This document shows positions 40,604 through 50,474 of a stretch of DNA of 64,000 nt, piece by piece. A program made the translations under genes and the position numbers. The notes under the pieces are model-generated. The model had not been told where the DNA came from, did not search any database, and saw only the letters and a program-made list of their open reading frames with translations. The number at the start of each line of letters is the position of its first letter. The first letter of the stretch is position 1. This DNA is from Arthrobacter sp. Edens01. GTDB taxonomy: Bacteria > Actinomycetota > Actinomycetes > Actinomycetales > Micrococcaceae. Location of the stretch: positions 1,164,300 through 1,228,299 of the forward strand of contig NZ_LKIU01000005.1 of the NCBI RefSeq assembly GCF_001307035.1. The letters are read 5' to 3'.

Positions 40604-41568
40604 GCCGGGTATGCGTGACCGGAGGCAACGGCTTCCTGGGCAGCGCCGTCGTGTCCCGGCTGGCGGCAGACCCTGCAGTGAGCCACGTCCTGAGCCTGGA
40701 CCTCCGGGAGCCCTCGGCTGAGCGGAAGGTTGACGGCGTGGTGTACGCGCTGGCGGACGTCTGCTCCCCGGACGTTTCCAAGGAGCTGCAGGAGCACCGG
40801 ATCGACACCGTGGTCCACTTGGCGGCGATCGTGAATCCCGGCAGGGACACCACCCGGGAGCAGGAGTACCGCGTCGATGTTACCGGGACGCAGAACGTAC
40901 TGGCCGCCTGCCTTGAATCAGGCGTGAAGCACGTGGTCATCTCATCCTCCGGCGCCGCCTACGGCTACCACGCAGACAACGCCCCGTGGCTGAACGAGTC
41001 CCACCCGCTGCGCGGCAATGACGAGTTTGGCTATTCCCGGCACAAACGCCTGGTCGAGGAGGAACTGGCCCGGCTGCGCACTGAGCACCCGGAACTGCGG
41101 CAGACCATCTTCCGGATCGGAACGATCCTGGGGGAGCGGGTCCGGAACCAGATCACGGCGCTGTTCGATGCGCCTCGGCTGCTGCGGGTGGCCGGCAGCG
41201 AGTCGCCGTTCGTCTTTATCTGGGACCAGGACGTCGCTGATGCCATGGCACAGGCCGTGATCACCGGACGCAGCGGGATCTTCAACGTGGCCGGCGACGG
41301 CGCCCTCACCGTCCGCGAGATCGCGGGGCTTCTGGGGAAACGGACACTGACGGTTCCCGCTCCGCTCCTGGCAGCCGGTCTCTGGGCGGGGCAAAAGCTG
41401 AAACTCACGGTGCACGGTCCGGAGCAGCTGCGGTTCCTGCGCTACCGTCCGGTCCTGGACAACACGGCCCTGAAACACGAGTTCGGCTTCACTCCCACGC
41501 GAACCAGCAGGGAAGCCTTCCTCGAGTTCAGGAAAGCGCGGGAGGCCGCCGGCGCCCGGCAACGATGA
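40600..41568 (+). CDS. NAD-dependent epimerase/dehydratase (extended SDR)
   Basis: A 322-residue extended short-chain dehydrogenase. The N-terminal dinucleotide motif is V-T-G-G-N-G-F-L-G-S (about 5-14), and the active-site Y-x-x-x-K is Y-S-R-H-K (about 145). H-L-A-A-I-V-N-P near 70 is typical of nucleotide-sugar epimerase relatives, which also include 3-beta-hydroxysteroid dehydrogenases. The substrate cannot be fixed. It starts with GTG overlapping the symporter gene. Confidence 0.88.
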   Translation: MSRVCVTGGNGFLGSAVVSRLAADPAVSHVLSLDLREPSAERKVDGVVYALADVCSPDVSKELQEHRIDTVVHLAAIVNPGRDTTREQEYRVDVTGTQNVLAACLESGVKHVVISSSGAAYGYHADNAPWLNESHPLRGNDEFGYSRHKRLVEEELARLRTEHPELRQTIFRIGTILGERVRNQITALFDAPRLLRVAGSESPFVFIWDQDVADAMAQAVITGRSGIFNVAGDGALTVREIAGLLGKRTLTVPAPLLAAGLWAGQKLKLTVHGPEQLRFLRYRPVLDNTALKHEFGFTPTRTSREAFLEFRKAREAAGARQR

Positions 41569-41625
41569 CGACGCCGCTGCCGGCCGCAGTGGATTGCGCG
41601 GCCGGCAGCGGATCCGCGGAAAGTG

Positions 41626-42669
41626 CTAGAAGTAGCTCACACCATTTGTCTTGAAGGGCAGCCCCAGCCCGCCGGCCACTTCCGCCACAACCTCGGGGCA
41701 AAAGAAGTACCACTTTAGTTCCGCGACCAGCGGGGCCCCGAAGGCCGGCCGCACCCGCAGGACGTCCGAGACCACCTCCGATGCCCCGGGGACATTCTTC
41801 TGCCGCTCCCACATCAGGATAATGTCCTCCCCGTCGAAGTGGTGGACTGTTGACCTGTGGATCTCGGCGGCATCCGGACCGAACGTGTCCGTCAGGGATC
41901 CGGCACGGATTTCCCCGTGTCCGGTTTCAGTGGCGTTGCCAACCACCTCGGACCGTCCGCTTGCCAGGAACAGGGACACCATGGCGTCAATGTCGTAGGC
42001 GTTGAACGCCGCGGCCAGCCGGCGCAGCAGCGCCTGGTGTCCGGGATGCCGGCCAGCGGCCCGCGGGCCGGGTGCCAAGGTTTCGGGGGAGGGTCCTGCA
42101 GAGTCCGTACGCGCCGCCCGCAGCGTGGTCCGGCCGCGGTGCAGGGCGGACTTGACGGCGCCGGGAGTCGTCTCCAGCATCCCGGCAATCTCGGCGAGGG
42201 AATAGGAGAACACATCCTTGAGGACCACACACGCCCGTTCCCGGGGAGGCAGCAGGTGCAGCAGCTGACGCAGTGCGGACTCCACTGCAAGGGCTGCCAG
42301 CGGATCCTCGGCCCCGTCATCAGGAAGGTCAAGGGCGGATTCTGTCCACTCAAGGGTCACCCGGCCGCTGCGGCGCAGTGAGTCGATCCACGTGTTCGTG
42401 GCGATACGGACAAGCCATGCCTGGGTATTGCGGATCGGCTCATACCGCTGCGATGCTTCCGCAAGGGCCTTCGTCAGGGTCTCCTGCAGCAGGTCCTCGG
42501 CGTCCCACACGGTGGGGGTCAGGCTGCGGCAGTAGGCGTACACCGAAGCCCGGACCGGTTCCAATGCCACCAGGAAATCGCGGCGGGCCTGCCGCAGGTC
42601 CACCCTGTTTTCTGCCAAAGCCTGCGTTTCGCCTGCCGCGCAGGCTTCGAAGTCCGTTCCCGCTGTCAT
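41626..42669 (-). CDS. ECF-type sigma-70 factor with C-terminal NTF2/SnoaL-like domain
   Basis: A 347-residue extracytoplasmic-function sigma factor. Region 2 is near 25-95 (D-A-E-D-L-L-Q-E-T-L-T-K-A, then W-L-V-R-I-A-T-N-T-W-I-D). Region 4 is near 135-190 (L-P-P-R-E-R-A-C-V-V-L-K-D-V-F and S-L-A-E-I-A-G-M-L-E-T). The last 130 residues look like an NTF2/SnoaL fold. Sigma factors of this kind usually lack a separate anti-sigma factor and may be regulated by the fused domain. The ATG at 42669 follows GAGGGG; a longer TTG start at 42696 is less likely. Confidence 0.87.
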   Translation of the reverse strand: MTAGTDFEACAAGETQALAENRVDLRQARRDFLVALEPVRASVYAYCRSLTPTVWDAEDLLQETLTKALAEASQRYEPIRNTQAWLVRIATNTWIDSLRRSGRVTLEWTESALDLPDDGAEDPLAALAVESALRQLLHLLPPRERACVVLKDVFSYSLAEIAGMLETTPGAVKSALHRGRTTLRAARTDSAGPSPETLAPGPRAAGRHPGHQALLRRLAAAFNAYDIDAMVSLFLASGRSEVVGNATETGHGEIRAGSLTDTFGPDAAEIHRSTVHHFDGEDIILMWERQKNVPGASEVVSDVLRVRPAFGAPLVAELKWYFFCPEVVAEVAGGLGLPFKTNGVSYF

Positions 42670-42715
42670 TACACATCCCCTCGCTCTCCCGCCCAAGGCG
42701 GTGCTTGATGAAAAT

Positions 42716-42732
42716 CATGGCACCGTGCCATG
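42716..42732. promoter_or_regulatory. 17-bp palindrome upstream of the ECF sigma gene
   Basis: CATGGCAC, one C, then GTGCCATG: a perfect inverted repeat centred 55 bases before the sigma start codon. Its size and symmetry fit a dimeric-repressor operator. No factor can be assigned. Confidence 0.5.
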
Positions 42733-42885
42733 CCCTTACCGGGTAGACGCACAGACAGGCCCAAAAGATACGCCGTAGCAGGCAGCGTCCGCCGCAGGGC
42801 TGAAGCGCAGGCGGGATCTGCGGATGTCCGGACCGTTGACCGTTACAGCCCTGTGGCGGGCACCGCCGTCGGGCGCTGCCTGTTG

Positions 42886-42891
42886 TAAAGT
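42886..42891 (+). promoter_or_regulatory. -10 hexamer of the leuS leader transcript
   Basis: TAAAGT is followed by six bases (GGAGAA) and the leader-peptide ATG at 42898, so the transcript is predicted to begin at that ATG. No good -35 is visible. Confidence 0.5.
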
Positions 42892-42897
42892 GGAGAA

Positions 42898-42924
42898 ATG
42901 ACCGCATTGCTCCTCCTTAGATAG
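42898..42924 (+). CDS. Leucine leader peptide in front of leuS
   Basis: A nine-codon ORF, ATG ACC GCA TTG CTC CTC CTT AGA TAG, encodes M-T-A-L-L-L-L-R. Four consecutive leucine codons read by different tRNA-Leu species and a rare AGA arginine codon precede the stop. The ATG sits six bases after TAAAGT, so it may be translated without a leader. The hairpins that follow directly and the downstream gene for leucyl-tRNA synthetase fit control by leucyl-tRNA charging. Too short for homology evidence; the case rests on codon content and context. Confidence 0.7.
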   Translation: MTALLLLR

Positions 42925-42975
42925 CCGCGTTTGTATCAAACGCGGCAGCCCCTTGCATCTGACGAGGGGCTTTTG
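42924..42975 (+). promoter_or_regulatory. Attenuator hairpins of leuS: pause hairpin plus intrinsic terminator
   Basis: Hairpin 1 begins at the last base of the leader stop codon and has a perfect 10-bp stem (42924-42933 with 42937-42946). Hairpin 2 follows at once, with a 7-bp stem (42947-42953 with 42965-42971) and a T-run (42971-42974), which is an intrinsic terminator. One alternative pairing is visible: 42909-42915 within the leucine codons can pair with 42964-42970, the 3' arm of the terminator, with one G-U. A classical 2:3 antiterminator is not obvious. About 95 bases then separate it from leuS. Confidence 0.65.
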
Positions 42976-43070
42976 TGTGTCTGGGGAAGAGTCAACAGCG
43001 CAGGCGGAACCGGCAGCACGCCGGAGTCCGCGGATCACCAGGATTTTCTTGAGGACAGAGGCGAAGCATA

Positions 43071-45569
<2,499 letters not shown>

Positions 45570-45571
45570 CC

Positions 45572-46651
45572 ATGATGGACTGGGCGGCGCTGCGCGGGCG
45601 GTGGTTCAAGTCCCGGGAAACCGGGGCCGCTGAGCCTGCATTCCGTCCGCGCGTCGCCGTCGTCACCGATTCCTCCTGTTCGCTGCCTGAGCAGTGGGCG
45701 GAGAGCCCGCAGCTGGCTTCGCTCGTGCGGGTTGTCTCGATGCCGGTCATGATCGGGGACCAGATTTACGGCGAGGGCACCGACAGGATGATCGGTGCCC
45801 TGGCGCTGGCCCTCGCCCAGGGACAGGACGTACGTACTTCCCGCCCGGCGCCTGGCCAGTTTGAAGCCCTCTACGCGAAGCTGGCGGCCGAGGGTTTCGA
45901 AGCCGTAGTCTCGGTCCATCTTTCCTCCAAGCTCTCCGGAACGGCGGATTCCGCCCGGCTTGCCGCCCGCACCGCCCCACTTCCGGTGACCGTGGTGGAC
46001 ACAGCATCGGTCGCCATGGGGCTTGGCTATGCCGTGCAGGATGCAGCCCGGGCAGCAGCTGCCGGAGCCGAAGCGGCCGGCGTCGTCGCCGCGGCGCGCG
46101 CCAGCGCTGAAGCCGCACACATCCTTTTCTATGTACCCAGCCTTGAGCAGCTTCGCCGCGGCGGCCGCATCGGCGCTGCAGCAGGCTGGTTTGGCACTCT
46201 CTTTGCCGTCAAACCGATTCTGGCGATCCGGGACGGACTGGTCGTTCCGCTGGAGCGCGTCCGGACCGCACCCAAGGCCCTGGCCCGGCTGGAAGAACTC
46301 TCCCGGGAGGAACTTGCCCGTCGTTCGGGAGCCGTCCGGGTCGCCGTCCATCATTTCGGAAATGAAGCAGAAGCCGAGCGCCTTGCGGCAGCCGTGATCC
46401 GGGAACGCCCAGACGCGGAGGTCATGCTCTGTCCGCTCCCGGCGGTGCTGGCAGCACATGCCGGGCTGGGTGTGCTGGCCGTGGCGATCGGGCCAAGCAG
46501 CGGCCGGGATTCGGCGGAAGACGCCATCTCCAGTTCCGGAAATCCAGCCGCCGAATCAGCTGACGCGCCGGTCCCTGAACCTGAAACCCCCGGTAGAGAC
46601 GCGCAGTCGGCAGCTCCGAACGATGCCGACCCTGGCCTGGACATCGACTGA
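45572..46651 (+). CDS. DegV family fatty-acid-binding protein
   Basis: A 359-residue DegV protein. The typical EDD fold opens with V-A-V-V-T-D-S-S-C-S-L-P (about 28), and V-H-L-S-S-K-L-S-G-T near 113 forms the lipid head-group site. G-G-R-I-G-A-A near 195 is also typical. In other bacteria DegV (FakB) proteins present fatty acids to a kinase; no fakA is seen here. The last 60 residues are acidic and disordered, longer than in most homologues. Two ATGs (45572 and 45575) are possible starts, coupled to leuS. Confidence 0.88.
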   Translation: MMDWAALRGRWFKSRETGAAEPAFRPRVAVVTDSSCSLPEQWAESPQLASLVRVVSMPVMIGDQIYGEGTDRMIGALALALAQGQDVRTSRPAPGQFEALYAKLAAEGFEAVVSVHLSSKLSGTADSARLAARTAPLPVTVVDTASVAMGLGYAVQDAARAAAAGAEAAGVVAAARASAEAAHILFYVPSLEQLRRGGRIGAAAGWFGTLFAVKPILAIRDGLVVPLERVRTAPKALARLEELSREELARRSGAVRVAVHHFGNEAEAERLAAAVIRERPDAEVMLCPLPAVLAAHAGLGVLAVAIGPSSGRDSAEDAISSSGNPAAESADAPVPEPETPGRDAQSAAPNDADPGLDID

Positions 46652-46757
46652 CCCCTATCCGCCCAGTCTCCCTGCACAACCCCGGCCCGCGTCCCGCCGG
46701 TCCACAGTGATGTTGGTTCCGCAGATTCGGTTCTGAAGGAAACCTACTCTGGCCTGC

Positions 46758-47741
46758 ATGGCCGATCACCGCTGGGACACCGAACCGCCTGCCATCCTTC
46801 CATCGCGGCTGGCCGCCCGGCGGCGTGCGGCGGGAAACGGGACCATGTTCAGCGGAGCAGAGGATCCTGGCGCAAACGCACCCGCGCCGGTCGGCGACGG
46901 GACCGTCAATGACCACCAGGTTCCGGTACCGGCGTCCGTTTCCGCAGGTGACTCCGGTACCGATTCCGCTGCTGACTCCCAGCGGCCGGCCAGACGGTGG
47001 CGTTTCCCGCTGGGCGCGGGAATCCTCGCTGCCTGCCTCATGCTTGCGGCAGCAGTGGCCCTTCCACTGCTGAGAGACCGGGACAGGGATCCCGTCCTTT
47101 CCGTGGAAATGGGAACAGACGTCTCTGCCGGGCGCATCGCGGATACCGGTGAGGCGGACCCGGAAGGGCAGGACAGCCCAGCCGGCAGCCCGCCGCCGCC
47201 GACTGAAACTATTGGGCCGGCTGACACTGCAGGGCCGGCTGCCGAACCAGGCAGCGCAGGGGACGGCCTGGTGGTGCACGTGGCCGGAGCCGTTGCCGCA
47301 CCGGGCATTGTGCGCATCCCTGAAGGCGGACGGGTTGCAGACGCCGTCGCTGCTGCCGGCGGAGCCACTGCGGACGCCGACCTTACCCGGGTCAATCTGG
47401 CTGCCCCGATGCCGGACGGGAGCATGGTGGTGGTTCCCGCGGAAGGGGACCCAGCCGGGGCACCCGTCGATGCAGCCGGGACTGCCCCCGGTACAGGGCC
47501 TGTTCCGGGGGCGGGGAGTCCCGGCGGGTCGCCGGGAACCCCCGGTGGTTCAGTGGTGAACCTGAACACGGCGTCGGAAGCGGAACTGCAGACGCTGCCC
47601 CGGGTTGGGCCCGTCCTGGCCGCCCGCATCATTACCTGGCGTACCGAGCATGGGCCGTTCCAGCGGGCGGAGGACCTGGACGCGGTCCCCGGCATCGGTG
47701 AGGCCATGCTCGCGGCTCTCCTGCCGCTGGTCGTGGTGTGA
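46758..47741 (+). CDS. comEA: ComEA family DNA-binding protein
   Basis: A 327-residue membrane-anchored DNA receptor. One transmembrane helix lies near 90-108, then a Pro/Gly-rich linker. A SLBB-like domain follows (V-V-H-V-A-G-A-V-A-A-P-G-I, about 172-230). The C-terminal double helix-hairpin-helix contains V-N-L-N-T-A-S-E-A-E-L-Q-T-L-P and V-P-G-I-G-E-A-M-L. It acts with ComEC in DNA uptake. TACTCT ends seven bases before the ATG, so a leaderless start is possible here too. Confidence 0.9.
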   Translation: MADHRWDTEPPAILPSRLAARRRAAGNGTMFSGAEDPGANAPAPVGDGTVNDHQVPVPASVSAGDSGTDSAADSQRPARRWRFPLGAGILAACLMLAAAVALPLLRDRDRDPVLSVEMGTDVSAGRIADTGEADPEGQDSPAGSPPPPTETIGPADTAGPAAEPGSAGDGLVVHVAGAVAAPGIVRIPEGGRVADAVAAAGGATADADLTRVNLAAPMPDGSMVVVPAEGDPAGAPVDAAGTAPGTGPVPGAGSPGGSPGTPGGSVVNLNTASEAELQTLPRVGPVLAARIITWRTEHGPFQRAEDLDAVPGIGEAMLAALLPLVVV

Positions 47742-47798
47742 TTCGGCTGGCCCAGCCCGCCAGCCTGCCGGCGCAGGGCCCGGCCAGAGGCCCGGCGA

Positions 47799-50468
47799 AT
47801 GGCGAGTAGGAGCCGGTGGCATAGATATACCGCGGCCGCCGTCGCGGGCACGGTGACCCAGCGCAGACAAGATGAAGGACGTGCCGCCTCGAGCCATGAT
47901 CCCCGGGAGGGAGCAGACACCCCAACCGGCAAGGGCGGACCGGCGGCGCTGGTCCCTCGCCTTCTCAGCGGACTGCGGCGCGGTGTGGTGCCTGCCGGCT
48001 GGCGCACCACCGGTGCGGCAGCCGGCAGCGGCCCGGATGTCCGTCCCAGCACCGAACTGCGGCTCGTGCCCGTAGCCGCCTGCGCCTGGGCCGGAGCTGC
48101 GGCGGCCGTGAGAGTTCCCGGGACGCTAACCCTGCTGGCCGCACTGGCCTCCGCTGCCCTCCTGGTGCTGTGCCTGCTGGCTGCCTGGCGCAATCCGAGG
48201 CCCGGAGTCCGCAGGCGGGCATCCGCAGTCCTGGCGCCGCTCGCTGTGCTTGTCCTGATAGCGAGTTCAGCGGGATCCGCTGCGGTGGCGCGTACGGCCG
48301 GCGCGGCGGGTGAGGCAGTCGCAGACGGAGCATCGATCACCGGAGAATTCACTGCCCGGGGTGACGCCCGGGCGGCAGCAGTGGACCGGTTCAGCGGCAA
48401 ACCGCGTTACCTGTTGGAAGCCGAGATGAACAGTTTTACCCGGCGGGGCGAACGCTCGGCTGCCCGGCTTCCGGTCCTAATCATCGGGGATGAGTCCTAC
48501 GCGGGTATCCACCTGGGCGATACCCTGGTGACCGCCGGGAAGCTCAGCGCCACCGAACCCGGCGACCGCTCGGCCGCACTGCTGCGGGCTTCGCGTGCCC
48601 CGGCGGTCAACCCTTCAGACGGGCTTCAGGGACTGGCCACGGACCTGAGGACAGGCTTCGCGCAGCGCTCAACCCTGCTGGGCGCCACCGATGCCGCCGG
48701 ACTTTTGCCCGGAATGGTCCTGGGCGACAGGTCTACGGCCGCGCCGGACCTTTCCACCGCCATGCAGGACACGGGACTCACACACCTCACCGCTGTTTCA
48801 GGAGCGAACTGCAGCTACCTGCTGGCCTTTATCTTCCTGGTCTCACGGCTGGTGCGGCTTCCGCGCGGCTGGGCGGCAACCGCGGCCGTGGCGGCACTTG
48901 CGTGCTTCGTACTTGTGGTCCGGCCGGACGCCAGCGTGCTTCGGGCAGCGGTTATGGGGTCCATCGGCACAGTTGCCGTGCTCACCGGACGCGGGAAGGT
49001 GCCGGCCGCCCTGCTTTGCCTGTGTGCCACGGTACTGCTGGTTGTGGACCCCTGGCTCAGCGGAAGCTATGCCTTCATCCTTTCCGTGTGTGCGACCGCC
49101 GGGCTGATCTTCCTTGGTCCGCGTCTCACCGCCGCCCTTGCACGTTTCCTTCCACGGCCGGTGGCAGTGCTCACCGCGGTTCCCCTTGCCGCGCAGGTCG
49201 CATGTGCACCTGTGCTGGTGCTGCTGCAGCCCAACCTTCCGGCGTACTCGCTGCCTGCCAACATCGCCGCCGCACCGGTGGTCCCCTTCGTGACTATCGC
49301 CGGGATGGCTGCGGTTGTGCTGGGCCATCTTGCTCCGCCCCTGGACTATCCGCTGCTCGCAGCCGCAGGGGCCGGCGCCGGCTGGGTAGCAGGCGTCGCC
49401 CGCTTCTTTGCACAGGCGCCCGGCGCGCTGCTGCCCTGGCTGCCTGGCCCTGCGGGAGCCGGCCTGATGGCAGCGGCGGCGGCCATTCTCACCGTCTGCA
49501 TCGTCCGGACCGGTCAGTCTTCGGAACGAACGCGGGCGGACGCCGGCGCACCCGCTGGTCCACTCCGAAAGCATGGACTTCTTTTCCGCCGCTGGACGAC
49601 CGTTTTCCTCTCGCTGGTGCTGGCTTCCCTGGCGGCGGTGGCCCTGGCGGCGGGGTGGCGGCTCATTGTTCCGGCCCCAGGCCCGCCGAAGGATTGGCTG
49701 GCGGCTGCCTGCGATGTAGGCCAGGGGGATGCCCTGGCAGTGAGGACCGGGCCCCGGTCGGCGATTCTCATCGATGCGGGCCCCGATCCGTCTGCTCTCG
49801 ATGAGTGCCTGGACCGGCTGGACATCGACACCCTGGACCTGCTGGTCATCTCCCATCTGCATACGGACCATTACGCCGGGGGACCTGCCGCCGGCGACGG
49901 CAGGGAAGTGCGGGCCCTGGCATACTCGTCGGCAGAATCCGGGGTGCCCGAAGAGATAGCCGGCCTCGGCCGGGAGCTGGCAGTTAAGCCGGAGCGCCTC
50001 GGCACAGGCATGAACGGGATCATTGGCGGGGTCCGCTGGAAAGTCCTTTGGCCGCAGGCGGACGCAGCACTCCCGGCACCGCCCGGAATGAGTGAAAACG
50101 ATGCAAGTGCCGTCCTTTTGATCAGCAGCGGCGGACTGAACTTCCTCTTCACCGGCGACCTGGAGGAAGAGGCAGCGCTGAAGATGCTGCGTGCCAGTCC
50201 GGAACTCCGAACCGAAACGGTGCACGTGCTCAAGGTTGCCCACCACGGCGCACGCAACTCCGGTCCGGTGCTGCCGGATGAGCTCCGGCCTTTGCTGGCT
50301 CTGATATCGGTCGGGAAGGAGAACACCTACGGCCATCCTGCACCGGAGACGCTGAAGAGCCTTGAACTGGCCGGTTCGCAGGTGGCCCGCACCGATCTGC
50401 TGGGCAGCTTCTTTCTGCACATCGACGACGGCAAACTGCTGGTCAGCGGGCTGGGGTCAGGGTGGTGA
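47799..50468 (+). CDS. comEC: ComEC/Rec2 family competence protein
   Basis: An 889-residue polytopic protein forming the DNA channel of natural transformation. The hydrophobic part spans about 90-610 with the Competence domain (L-T-A-V-S-G-A-N-C-S-Y-L-L-A, about 330). A metallo-beta-lactamase-like domain follows (C-D-V-G-Q-G-D-A-L near 645, S-H-L-H-T-D-H-Y-A-G near 686, F-T-G-D-L-E-E near 785). The MBL part may be the nuclease that degrades the non-entering strand. The ATG start is uncertain because no strong ribosome-binding site precedes it. It is complete, but no other competence genes are in the window. Confidence 0.9.
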   Translation: MASRSRWHRYTAAAVAGTVTQRRQDEGRAASSHDPREGADTPTGKGGPAALVPRLLSGLRRGVVPAGWRTTGAAAGSGPDVRPSTELRLVPVAACAWAGAAAAVRVPGTLTLLAALASAALLVLCLLAAWRNPRPGVRRRASAVLAPLAVLVLIASSAGSAAVARTAGAAGEAVADGASITGEFTARGDARAAAVDRFSGKPRYLLEAEMNSFTRRGERSAARLPVLIIGDESYAGIHLGDTLVTAGKLSATEPGDRSAALLRASRAPAVNPSDGLQGLATDLRTGFAQRSTLLGATDAAGLLPGMVLGDRSTAAPDLSTAMQDTGLTHLTAVSGANCSYLLAFIFLVSRLVRLPRGWAATAAVAALACFVLVVRPDASVLRAAVMGSIGTVAVLTGRGKVPAALLCLCATVLLVVDPWLSGSYAFILSVCATAGLIFLGPRLTAALARFLPRPVAVLTAVPLAAQVACAPVLVLLQPNLPAYSLPANIAAAPVVPFVTIAGMAAVVLGHLAPPLDYPLLAAAGAGAGWVAGVARFFAQAPGALLPWLPGPAGAGLMAAAAAILTVCIVRTGQSSERTRADAGAPAGPLRKHGLLFRRWTTVFLSLVLASLAAVALAAGWRLIVPAPGPPKDWLAAACDVGQGDALAVRTGPRSAILIDAGPDPSALDECLDRLDIDTLDLLVISHLHTDHYAGGPAAGDGREVRALAYSSAESGVPEEIAGLGRELAVKPERLGTGMNGIIGGVRWKVLWPQADAALPAPPGMSENDASAVLLISSGGLNFLFTGDLEEEAALKMLRASPELRTETVHVLKVAHHGARNSGPVLPDELRPLLALISVGKENTYGHPAPETLKSLELAGSQVARTDLLGSFFLHIDDGKLLVSGLGSGW

Positions 50469-50474
50469 CCGGCT

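Noticed and set aside
42697-43070. T-box riboswitch in front of leuS
   Set aside because: No T-box sequence or specifier stem is visible. The leucine-codon leader peptide explains the hairpins better.
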